Shown piece by piece: positions 39,001 to 50,650 of a stretch of DNA of 64,000 nt. Positions within the stretch are counted from its first letter, which is position 1. Every line of letters begins with the position of its first letter. Location: positions 1-64,000 of the forward strand of contig JADHZB010000596.1 in the NCBI GenBank assembly GCA_015657535.1, read 5' to 3'. Origin of the DNA: Nephromyces sp. MM_2019. Its lineage: Eukaryota; Apicomplexa; Aconoidasida; Nephromycida. The notes below the pieces were generated by a model. It was given only the letters and a program-made list of their open reading frames with translations, was not told where the DNA came from and searched no databases. A program made the translations under genes and the position numbers.

Positions 39001-39336
39001 AGTTCAAAACTGGGGTGATAAAGAAACTAAAAACTATGATCAATCCGAAAAAGGCATTAATTTTCACAACACACAGGGAAATGTGATTGTGAAAATCAAC
39101 AAGCGCTCAGCTTATGAAAAAGAATATGATAAGGGTAGACGCAAGAAGTTTAAGAATAGGAAGGCACATTATGATGCAGCTATAAAGACATCAAACTTTT
39201 TTAAGGGTATAAAGAATTAAGCTTATGAAAACATTTATTTTAATCAATTTTATTACTATTTTTAGCTCACAAAGATGAAATAATGAGAGCCAAACTAAAA
39301 AATCGTGTCAAGATGAAAAAGAAAAATCGAACTTGA
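36034..39336 (+). CDS. Ubiquitin carboxyl-terminal hydrolase, USP36/USP42 type
   Basis: Cysteine protease that removes ubiquitin; USP36 and yeast Ubp10 relatives act mainly in the nucleolus and nucleus. Ten exons: 36034-36360, 36532-36792, 36963-37146, 37204-37276, 37443-37529, 37594-37840, 37997-38671, 38776-38926, 39003-39206 and 39266-39336. All are in phase and give 759 residues. The Cys box has Cys102 in LNICFMNATLQ. A zinc ribbon is formed by CKGC at 236-239 and CPVC at 283-286. The His box GNSLRSGHYVTYAKA has His371, followed by Asp387 in WYYFDDE. KQEDAHEFLRFFME is the usual USP helix. The catalytic domain ends near 410. The tail is Ser/Asn-rich and basic and finishes with a USP36-like EKEYDKGRRKKFKNRK and a strongly basic end, fitting nucleolar targeting. 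The Cys box reads NPGLNIC where NxGNTC is usual, so it appears to carry one extra residue and Ile for Thr. Confidence 0.92.
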
Positions 39337-40664
39337 AGATAATCTGTCTCATTGACCGAGATTTTATTTATAATTTTTTATCTTGTGCCAGCTGTTGAAC
39401 ATTAATTATACTTGAATTTTTTTTTCAATACCAATCACAGCTATACTTACTTTCTATTAAAAATTGCTCTTAACTCTTTGTTGAGGAACAACTTCTTATA
39501 TATTTACCTAATAAAAATACAATATTACCTTATGAAATTCATTTTAATTCTCATTTTAGAGATATTTAATATTCTGGTTATACAAATTGGTTTTTTTACA
39601 TTATCATTGCATAAAATTCTGTTTATGTTTCATAACAGATATAGAATTATAAATCTTCCTCTTGGAATTCATAAAAAAGTTCATCCTTACTATTTACATG
39701 TAATTTTTATATAAAATAATATACATTATTTTTAATCATAGGGATAAGTTTACTAGTTTATATAAGAAACTTTAAATAACAAAGTAAAAAATCGAGCCTA
39801 TTAGAAATAAAAATGAGGACTACATCTTAAGATCAATTCTATCAAAAAACATGAGAAATAATTATGAAATAGATCAGCAAATAAAGTATGTGATTTGAAC
39901 AATTTTGAAAAATGAAATTGTATGTAGAAAAATAGTTGGACAAATAGTTTTAATTAAATGCTCAAATATTCAAGAGAGTATCTCAAATTTAAAAGAAGTT
40001 GCTTAGGTTTAACAAAAAATCAGGACATTAAATTTGAAAATTGGCTCAACTGTAGCATCTTGTAAACTTGTTTAAGTGAAGTATAAAAGTTTAGTATATA
40101 GAAATATGTTTAGGACTTTATAAAAAGTATTTTAAAAATAAATTATGTAAACATAAACAGCCAGTTTGGGATGTAGTAAGTTAAATAATTTATCTAACTA
40201 AGAGCTAATTTGATTATCAAAAATTACACTGAAGATCAGCCCCATAAGATATTTATATAAATTTGAAATGTAAAAATTCAGTAAAGTAGCTTTTATATGT
40301 TTATAAAAAATTAAAAAATTTGGGAGGTATATAGTTTTCATATACTTAGATGATTATATTACCAGGTCTTAATCAATATTAGGGGAAAAAAATTTCATCA
40401 AAATAATTAAATGAATATTCAAGGTATTTTAATACACGTGACCTTGTATATTTCGGGGATCATCAATATATATTTACAGGCTAAAAAAAAATCAATTCAA
40501 ATTATAGGAAAACCCAAAAGAAAATTTTATGTAACAAATAAAGAGGTGTTAAGATTAAAAAATATGATACTAAAGTGGAGGATAATATAAAATTGCATAA
40601 TACAAATTAAATTTATTTATGAAATCAATTCAATGATTTATTTCAGCATATATTGAATCATATG
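39337..40664. other. Convergent intergenic region, 1.3 kb
   Basis: This separates the 3' ends of the ubiquitin hydrolase and the CCCH gene. It holds a 100-codon open frame at 39412-39714 rich in Ile, Leu, Phe and Tyr, which looks like the chance product of T-rich DNA. No other content was recognised. Confidence 0.45.
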
Positions 40665-42197
40665 TTATTCTAAAAAAATTTGGTTGTTGAAGCTATTTGA
40701 AAAATTCATAGCACCTACGTTATAAAACAGGTTCGATGGAAAATCACTATTGTAGGTTGAATTTTCGCCAAGGTATGCATTTAGAGAATTGAATCGAAAT
40801 TTTTGCAGATCATGATTCGAGAGTTCAGATGGATTTTGCGGACAATTGTCAAAAGGGGATTCAAAGAACGATGAGGGAGTCGATGTTGTATTTATATCAC
40901 ATTCTTCAGTATTGTTGTGAATCGAGCTAATGCTCGGTGTTTGAGTATTAGAATTCATCAAAGATAGTAATTTTGCTTGTGGATCATCATCTTGCGGAAA
41001 GAAAAATGAGCTCGATTCACTAGAACTCTTTGGTGTAAAAGGAAAATTCGTGCTATTAGCTTCATCATGAGAAAGGGCAAATAAAGATGATGAAAATGGA
41101 CTGTTTATATTTTGTGATTGACTCGAGAATAATTTATCTGCAAAGTTCAGGTCATTTCTTGAGTTATTATAATCTGAATGTCTATAATTCCTCGTTCTCA
41201 AGTCATTTGAGCTTTTAAAGAGGTTTTCCACTAAATGATTCATTGAAAAACTTGAGTTGTCATCAGTTTCTTTAAAATTCTGATTATTGGTGATTTGCGA
41301 ATGATTTCCTGCCAATTGATCAAATATTGGATCGTGGTTGGGATTGTGAAATGAAATTTTATTGGGACGCTCTATTAGCGTTTGCATCGATTTGTTCGAT
41401 TTCATTTGATCATTATATTTAGCCGAGTTCCAATTTAAAGAAATAGGGATGTTTGTGTAAGTGCTCTCTACTACAACTCTGTCTTCATTTGGATGTGACA
41501 TTATATTTAGAACTGAAGAGTTAGCTGAAATGGATGAATATGGGCTTAAAGTGTAATTCGAAGTTTTAGGGGTTTCTGTTGAAAATTTCTTGGAGCACGG
41601 AGAGAAATTCTGGATGGGTTGACTCTTTTTTTTGAGTTTATCCTTATCCTTTTCAGTCCATCTATAGACTCTTTGCTTAATTTCATAATTTCCATGTGCA
41701 TGGCGACAATTTTCGTTTAAAGGGCATTTACCTTGTTGCCAATGTACGCAAATAGCTGTTTTAAAGTAATCACATGTATGGCGAAGTTCTTGATGTCCAT
41801 GTGCATACCTAAAAATTGGTTGTAAAGTATGTATCTTTTAATATGGTGCTAATTAAGGCAGTATATATGCAGTTTGGAAAATTTATCTTACCTACAGTTT
41901 GGAATTCTACATCCACCCTTATTCTTCCACTCACAACATAGCTGAGTCTTTGACAAATCAGTAATGGGCCGGATTTCATCTTCAGAGTGGGCATAAGAGC
42001 AATTTTCTCCTCGGGAACATACATTCTATAAGTAAGGGATTTAATTAATGATTACATTAAACACAGAAGTTAAATCTAATATTTTTATGAAGTTTTTTAA
42101 TTACATTCAATAAAAAAGGACACATTTTAGTCTTGAAAAATTGATCATGGTGTGCTGTCCTAAAGGGTGCTGGAGTTTGCTGAATTGGTATCTTCAT
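40665..42197 (-). CDS. Triple CCCH zinc-finger protein, RNA-binding type
   Basis: Probable RNA-binding post-transcriptional regulator. Exons 42197-42105, 42025-41892 and 41808-40665 are in phase and give 456 residues from MKIPIQQTPAPFR. An AG just upstream of the ATG suggests a 5'-UTR intron or a further coding exon. Three CCCH fingers sit at the N terminus: C26-C34-C40-H44 (CPFLLNNVCSRGENCSYAH), C61/C62-C70-C75-H79 (CCEWKNKGGCRIPNCRYAH, split by an intron) and C96-C104-C110-H114 (CVHWQQGKCPLNENCRHAH). KTKMCPF, DLSKTQLC and DYFKTAIC leaders precede each finger, an arrangement common to a conserved apicomplexan CCCH family. The rest, about 340 residues, is Ser, Asn, Phe and Pro-rich low complexity, with clusters such as SSSESSSFFFPQDDDP. 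No enzymatic domain is visible. Confidence 0.9.
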
Positions 42198-45100
42198 TGT
42201 AGTGCACTGAAAGTAGTTTGTATTATTACTCACTCTATCGTATCCTCTTTTAAGTACTAACTAGTTCAAGAGTTTGAAAATTTCCAGGCACTTCAATGAA
42301 TGAAAGATCCCGGAATTTCCAATAAATTTAATATTGAACTATTCGTAAATTGTGGAAGTGGAGTTATCCTCCTACCTACTTTATTCAAAATCCCGATGAT
42401 AAAAAATGGCTACCAGAGAATCTTCTCTAGTTTTGGAAATCAGTTAAAACTAGACTGAAGTAATTGTAATTAGAAAACAGATGAGAGTACTAAAAAAATT
42501 GCTTAAGAAGCTCAGTAAATTAAGTCAAATTGAGGAGTTTCTATGCTTCGATAGAGATTTAAATGCAAATCTAACAAGTTGCATATAAATTATAAAAAAA
42601 TTTGGAACAAATCAACCTCCACAATTCCAAAAATGTATCAATTCAAAAATAAATCAGATTATTTCAAATAAATTTGTGTGTAGTGGCAACGAATCCTATT
42701 TAAACGAAATTTGTCCAGGAATTGGATACTTTTTAAATCGAAAAATATAAAGAGTAAGGTTTAATAAGTCAGTTTTTTCTATCCAATCGAATCTATAAAA
42801 AAATGATCCTTTTTACTGAAATTATTTAAAAGTGTAACCGACCATTAATAATCTTTAAGATGCATACTCTTGTTAAATTGTTACAAATCGCCAGATTATA
42901 TTAAGTACAATAAATATTTCGAAATATTAAAAATCCATACTAAAAAATTTTTTAAAAATAAAATAATAGTTCATATATGAATTGTAACTAATGAGGTATT
43001 TTAAAACATAAGTATTGAAATACTTCCAGCTTATTAGGAACAACTCAGGGATCAATACACTCTGTAGCGCTAAAGAGAGTGATTAGAATTGTAAATCTAT
43101 TAGCAAGATCAACTAATAACATGTAATATGTGTAACATCTAACTAGTAAAAAATAAAAGGTGATAGCATAGTACGATCAAAAATTTGATAACTAATCGCC
43201 AAGAAAATAATTAGAATTGACGATGAAAATTAATTTACAATAGCTCAATGAATCTGAACACGATATATTCATACAATAACATATATGGATTAAGAAAAAA
43301 GCATGTAAACACTAGTAAAAAATAAAATGATTATAAACGATTCAACTATGAATAATTTGATTTTTGTATAACAGTACTAACTGCTAATTTAAGTGTATAA
43401 TAAATATAGGCTTATTGGAGGTTTTCATAATTCAACGTAAGATATAATTATAAGTAGCCTTGTTCAAAAAGATTATTGATACAAGTAAGTATTGATAGAT
43501 AGATAACGCTAATTCTCTTATCTGATATATAAATTCTGTTGTAATTATTAATATGATTTTGCAGTATTCATGCTGAAGCTCTGTTAACATTCAAAAATGT
43601 ATATATTAACAAATTTCTACAAAATTTGTTTATCTACCTCTATAAAATGTTTTTACTTTATTTTTATAATATATTGATTGTATAAATTTTACTTTATCAG
43701 TATCTAGCTAGTATAGATAATATTTTTTTTTACAATTGATTCATGAAGTAGATGTCACTAGAAAGTATACTTCGTAATGATATTAATTATTGTCATTAAA
43801 ATATATAGTGAATTAATATCTAGAGAGTATTGTAATATATTATAGATTTTTCCAAGATGTGTTTCCACAGATAAAATAATTATAACTACAGATGCTTTAT
43901 AATTGGAAGTTTGAAAGATTTACCAGCTGGTGTATTAACGTCATGGGATGGTCAGGCTGTTATATGTGTTCTTGAAAGTTTAATGAAACCTTAAATTGAA
44001 TGTTACCATGTAGGATCAATTAATTTATTGTAGGTTGGATACTTATATAATAGTTGAGGTTCATTTCCGATATCTATGCTTTATATGTAAAATCAGCACC
44101 GGTATTTTATAGTGAAAAATCCTTCTATTCAAGATTTATCTGCGTTTTTTAACTGTATTTTGTTATTCTACTATATACCTAGCTATGAAACTGAAAACAA
44201 TAAGAAAAATCCAAAAATGATTTTTAAATTTCATTAAAGATAAATTCTAATAAATTGATCAATGTCAAAACAAATGTTACATTTTTCATCAAAAATTAGT
44301 AAACGAGTAATATATTTAATTTTGTCAATTTTTTTGAAACCGAGTTTATACTAGGCTGGTAGGCACAAATTTTATCAAAAAAAAATTTCTGTGTATGAGT
44401 TGCGCACATAACAATCATCATGCTAAATGCACACTCTAGTTGCATAAAATTATTATTCTCTTGAGATGGGTTTATAATAATGCTTGCATAGGCTCCTATT
44501 AACATTTTGAACGTCCTTAAGTAAAGCTTGGAGTTTTAAAGATTTTGACTTTGTAACATAACTAGGCTTGGTAGTTAGCAATGTTAATTTATGCAAAAAT
44601 ATTTAAAGCATCACATAAGATAACAGGTTCTGCAAGTGGCGAGTTGGCATTCAAAACCTTATTAATTGATAGCATATAAAATTGGTTGCCAGAAGTATAA
44701 GCACAATTTATTCAAAGGCTATGAAACTTTTGTACACCACAGTCAACTGATTAGATATAGATCTGGTGGAACTTTTCATTTAATTTATTTCTCTTTTGAA
44801 GCAATTAAATTAGTTTAAAAAATAGCCTAACTTGTTACTTATTCTCAAAATTATACCTGGTTAATTAATTCTATTAAAAGATATTCACAACGAATTTATT
44901 GCACACTATAATCATGCTTATACAAATTTTGTGATGCTTATTGAATTAAATTTTTAATTCCATTTGTTGTTACTTACATAAAGTTAGCTGCGTGTTTACT
45001 CTATAGTCCTCATAAAATGTTAATAAGCTTGTGAAAAATTTCTTAAGAGATTCTCATGAACAGGATAATTTAAGCATTTTTTCTAGGCTTATCAGCATTT

Positions 45101-46054
45101 GAATATTTATAATTGCGTGTGCAGAGATTCTTTCTAAATAAGGAATTCACAGCGCTTAAGTTATAATCACATTTTTTCAAACGCTTATTGATATAGTAAT
45201 AGGATATTGAGAAGTGTTCAAAAAACTCCAAAAGAATAACAAAATTTTTTGAGCCCTATCAGTTCATTTTTTAACAGAATTTGGTAGAAAATTGTTCTAT
45301 TTTCATCTGTTTGTGAATAATGCATTTTTATGTATGCTAATTTCAATAAATCTAAAGATTTGGCCATAAGTAAGCTTCCTTTTTCAACATAAATACATAA
45401 TAATAAAAGTATTAACACATGTTATTATTTTGAATATCATTCATTCATCAAAAACTAGTATATCTTATCTATGCTGGTAGAAAGCTATGTTCACTAACAC
45501 TTAGAAAATGGTAAATAAGATATCCAATTTGATTTAACTTTTAAACTGTATTTAGTTTTTCCTATTATTCTAAAATCTAAAACAAACTGGGAATAAATCC
45601 TGGATTTGATTCAACATTCGAAAGTTTAAATTTTTGCCATTTGTTCTTAACCCTTTATGAATTATATTAACAAAAATTAGGCCAATAGCTACTGAAAGCT
45701 TCCTATCAATCCAAATTCAAATACACGAACTCAAATATATAATAAAACTACTTAATTCAAATACTAAAATGAAAAGAAACTACTCAAAAACTTGCTTTTG
45801 TCTAAAAAATGAACTATAATAAAAGAATGAGTTTGAAATTAAACTTCGAGAAATTTGTCAGATTGAGAATTTTCATACAATAAAACAGTTTGTCTTCAAA
45901 ATGAATTAAAGCATTACAAAAATTATGCAGCAGATAGGACTATATTCATACCTAATCCATTATTTATTTAGCTTAGTATCGGTAAGCACGATTAGTGCTC
46001 AATTTGATATAAAATCAACAAAGAATTAAATACCTAAGATAATTTAATTTTGAA
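42198..46054. other. Intergenic, 3.9 kb
   Basis: This is the longest gene-free stretch, between divergent start codons of the CCCH gene and the rhomboid gene. It is AT-rich. Open frames at 44296-44505 and 45218-45418 on the minus strand have no splice support or recognisable motif. A missed small gene or non-coding RNA cannot be excluded. Confidence 0.45.
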
Positions 46055-47995
46055 ATGGAAAAAATATGGATGTTTTTGAACAGAAAATATGGGCATACTT
46101 CAGCCTATAAGGAATTCTCACAATTCACAAAAAAGTGGGAAGGTGAGCTCAGGGGAATTAAAAAGAATCCAAATTTTTTCTATAAAACTGGACCCTCTCC
46201 ATCATATCGGAGTGGTCACAGACAGACATCCACCCAATACACAACTGGAGCCCTTAGACCATTCATAAGGAAGTTTGACCAGCATCTTTATACAATGCAA
46301 AAGAGCTATTCAAAGCTTGAGACAAAGATCTACCTTCAATATCGGCAACGTTTTAATTCGCCATCAGTAATCATAAAAAACAACGCTTTAATCAGCACCC
46401 TGAAACAATCTGAAATTTATCAAACCGCAGTTAGGATTTTGAAACAAACAGGTTCACCAGCAACCATTTCAATCATTATAGCTAACAGTGCTGTTTTCTT
46501 AATGTGGTTAGTATAGATTAATGTGGGTTTTTTTTACCAAAACCAATGTAAACCATCTCCAAACTTTTTCTCTAACAGGCAGATTGCTACACCAAAGAAA
46601 TACAATGTTTACACAGGCCAAGTAATTAAAATTTGATTATTATGACTTCTCATTGATGATGTTAAGGTTTTAAAACTTTTCAGGTAGTCAATCAAAGCCT
46701 CATTTCATATGATTTTCTAAGAAAGTAAGTTTATAATTTTGGTTTATATTGATACCTCGTTTGAAAGTCACATAAAGCAATAAACATCAACTTACTATTC
46801 CTTACGTTATATGTTTTGAATTATCTTGACATATTGTTTGTATAATACTAAGATTCTTCTCAATTTGTATTTATATATATGCCAATATACTTTTGTTTTC
46901 AGCAACTTTACCACAAGCTGGGATCATATTACTAGAGGAAGGATCCATTCAGTAATTTTAGCGAATTTTAGCCATTTTGACTTGAAAGTAAGCTCAGACT
47001 TTTTAAAAGTCTATGCAATAATGAATGGGACGAATTCTGTATCTTTGTATATAGAGTTCATATGATTTTGATATAGATACAAGCATGTTTAGGCAAGATA
47101 TTTGATTATATTTTCAACGAAATGATCACGGTTTTAACGAATAAGCTTTTCTACTTCTTTTTCTGATTCAGCACTTTTTTTTTAACATGTTGACAACCTA
47201 TTTTGCTGGAAGTGCCTTTGAATCCTTTTTTGGTTCTAGGGCTTTGGTTATAAGCTATTTGGTAATTATATAGTCTTCTAATTATTACAATCCTTGCAGA
47301 CTGACAAAATCATCAATGCAATAACTTCAGTTTAATGGCATTTGCTCAGTTGTTATGCAAAGCCTATTTTTGAAGGCTGAAGGACACTCAAATATGCCTA
47401 TGTAAAAAAAAATACATTAATCTCTTCAAAGACTTTTGACCTTATAACTAGAATGAAGTTTAGGAAGCAAGATCTATTTTTTTTATAAAACATCCCCTCT
47501 TTCATGTTTTTTAATCACTAATGTATTTTTATAGCATATTCTTTGTTGATTCTCCAGCTTAGGAGCTAGCGGTTCGATGAATGGAATCCTAATGATGGTT
47601 GCCATTTATCAACCAATGATGAAAATCTTCTTATATGGAATTATACCTGCACCTTTGGTAAGTATTTTTCTTACCAATAAAAGATATAGAAGTTAATACT
47701 GGGAAGGGTAATATTGGATAGATTTTAAAAACTTAAATCAACTAATCCCTATTTCAAATAGCCAAAATTAATCACTATCATTTATTGATTTAATTTTAGT
47801 ACCTTATCGTTGGTGGGATCTTTTTATTCGAATTTTTCGCTTCACGCCATATTCAAGATAATTCTGGTATTGAGTTTTGAAAATTTTGATTTACAGAATT
47901 TTACAAAACTTTTTACCCTTGTAGCACATGAAGGACATTTGACGGGTATGCTAGCCGGAGCCTTCTTATATGCCTTAAAATTCCGTCGATTTTGA
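46055..47995 (+). CDS. Rhomboid serine protease, mitochondrial PARL/ROM6-like
   Basis: Intramembrane serine protease. Exons 46055-46506, 46579-46621, 46684-46724, 46903-46987, 47172-47261, 47331-47401, 47558-47657, 47800-47866 and 47925-47995 are all in phase and give 339 residues. The first 150 residues are basic and soluble, as expected for a mitochondrial precursor, and one membrane helix near 130-150 (TISIIIANSAVFLMW) precedes the core. The core has FSHFDLKHFFFNML with the oxyanion His208 and Asn212, the catalytic Ser265 in LGASGS, and the catalytic His321 in HLTGMLAGAFL. The lone extra helix before the core and the short C terminus point to the mitochondrial class rather than the adhesin-cleaving ROMs. 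The 71-base exon 47331-47401 is required to keep the frame between FGSRALVISYL and LGASG. It supplies a loop with QSLFLKAEGHS. Confidence 0.9.
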
Positions 47996-50650
47996 GACCA
48001 AGCCTTCAAAAGCTGTGGGAATGTACCAAACATCAAGTAAAGCGTGCAAATCTGCTTAAAGTTATTCATTATTGAAACTTTTAAAACTTGGAACATCTTC
48101 ACTTTTTAAAAAGTCATAACAAAACTATATTTACATATCATTTTTAAAGATAAGAACATATAAAGATTACCCAAAAGAGCTTTGACTCTTTTACACTTTT
48201 AGTTTGAAAAGTACACTTTTTAAGCTAAACTTTTAATTATTTTGTCAATATGATTCATTGTACCAATTTCAACATTAAATTTAGCTTATGTCCAACCTAA
48301 GCTCATTTAATAATTGATCTTTACTTCACTTCTACCAACAATAGGATCTACACTTTTTATTTATATGTCCAGAAATTATGTCTAATTATCCCTTAATACT
48401 TTTTCAGAGTCACATAAATAGAATTAACAACATGTTACTCACTTGGTAAGGTATCTGTGTGTGTATCTAGTACATCATCCATTAAGCTATGGTGCAAAGG
48501 GTTATCTCAAAACCTCATGGTATTATACCTTAGCTTTATTTTATGTTTGCTTACTTTACCGAGTTAGTATTTGATTACTATACATAACAAATTCACTATT
48601 AGTATCGTATTTCTGATTCGATAAGTTGTAGAATTATATTATTTATTGGTGCTAGCTCTATATTTTAAAATAATCTCAATAGCTGCAAATTGGTTTTGTA
48701 AACTAATAAAAATATATCTTGAATAAACTCTTAACACTAATATGACTATATTACAGTTTCATCTTCAAATTGATTTATAACTTCCTGAAAGCTAACCAAT
48801 TATATGTTTACTTTGTAAATTCAAGTATTCAATATATGTATATTTACTACTTGTTTAACTGTCTATGCAAATGTGTATCACTAAAAAATGTTTTAATAAA
48901 AAAGTGTCAAAAAGAGCTAAGGGTTTATTGTCTTGTAATATTTAAACAATACCAACAATAGAGATATGTATCCTAAACAACCTGTAAATGAATATGCATA
49001 ACTCTTACAACACCTATGAAATTTAACATCATTTATTGTATGAGTAATGCCTTAGGTATTTAAATTTGACCAGCTATGTCAATAAGATAAAACTTTAGTA
49101 ACTTCAATGTAAACAAGCTTAGATGTGATTTCTTGCACGCATAATTAAAGCCACGATTGTATATGAACCAAATCATACACTCAAAACACTCCTAGCTCTG
49201 TTATATATTTTCATTTGCTTATTTATTTCCAACAGTGCACACACTTCAACCGACAACTTGTATCAATCATTTTGATTGATATAAAAATCAATCTATATTT
49301 TACATGCAAATACTTAATTCGATAATAAGTCTTATGCCCACATTTTCTCGCGATTTTTTATATAAACTATCCCATGACATAAAACACAAGTCTGTCTAAA
49401 TCATGTCTTTTTTCAAAATATGTTTATTCGCTTTAGCAAATATATATTTTGGTTTTCGCTTGCATTAAAGTTTTATAAGATATTATTTTACTTTCATGCA
49501 AATAGGTATAGAACACTCTTTATAACTCACGGCAAAAATATCTTCGATTTGTACAAAAATAAATGTCTCAACTATTGATATCTTGAATAATTTTTAATAA
49601 TTTATACTAATACTAAATAATTTTTGTTGAGTAGCATATAACGACTTAATTGCCGAATACCATTGTAAACTACCTAATTAAGGATCATTCACCGTAATTT
49701 CATTCGAAAGCAACATAACATGTGCAAGGCTGAGTAAATTGACCCATCATTGCTTAGGTATGTTTGTGTAATCAAGTAGATATTGCACATTTGTATATAT
49801 TTACACCTAGCAGAGGTTAGGTATATACCTCATTAATTTAATTTGAGTGTTTTAGATTTAGATATATTTATGAAGTCATCATTTAGGCATCTTTGTTCCG
49901 CACACATAGTAGTAAGTCAATTTTTAATTGCAAAAAGCGTACATATTCCAAGTTACACACATAACATCTATTGTACTCTATAAATATAAATTCAAATTGA
50001 CTTTAAGTTAGTCGCATAACATGAGCTCAATTTTAAGCTCTCAATAGTATCATATCAACTTTGACCAATATATAAAACATCAAATCACCTCCTTTACAGC
50101 CCTTCATGAGAGCTACATACAAAGAATGCTTCTTAAGATATTAAGGGCTCGTTTTTACAGCCACATATACACCTTTTAAACCTTCGGGAAATGTGTTTAT
50201 ATTCTATATACCAGTACACAGGCTCATACCTCCTAAGCACCAAACCACAAATTGCTACACTCTAAGCTGACATCCAAAATCCTATAGACCCAAAATTGCT
50301 GCTAAAAAACAAGTAAAATATATAAATTGAACTCAAAACGTTTCAAAAAAAGCCAAACACCCCAGATTTTTAACTAAAACATGCAATTATTTTTAGGCAG
50401 AACAAAGGGGTTACACAATAAAATCAGACCACATGTAAACATAATACACATTTTTAGTAAACATACACACACAAACTAATCACATATAATTAAGATGATA
50501 ACATATCATTCAGCACACTCATTAAATTTTAGACTCGAATATTACTCTAAAGCTTTTTAATGTTAAAATTCCTTAATAACTATACGAATTGAGCAATTAA
50601 GTTTTACTAATATTTTAATATGCTTACTCTCAGTAACTTCATTTTAAAGG
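47996..50650 (+). other. Intergenic, 2.65 kb with CA-rich 3' part
   Basis: Spacer between the rhomboid gene and the IRE1-like gene. From about 49900 to 50520 the + strand is C/A-rich with ACACACA tracts. This resembles the presumed leader before the CHERP-like gene and probably marks a transcribed 5' leader. No coding exon could be supported. Confidence 0.45.

Noticed and set aside
39412..39714. 100-codon hydrophobic open frame
   Set aside because: Composition (Ile, Leu, Phe, Tyr, Asn) is what random T/A-rich DNA gives; it sits in a convergent intergenic region without supporting features.
44296..44505. 69-codon minus-strand open frame with several Cys and Met
   Set aside because: No splice partners, motif or neighbours; expected by chance in this composition.
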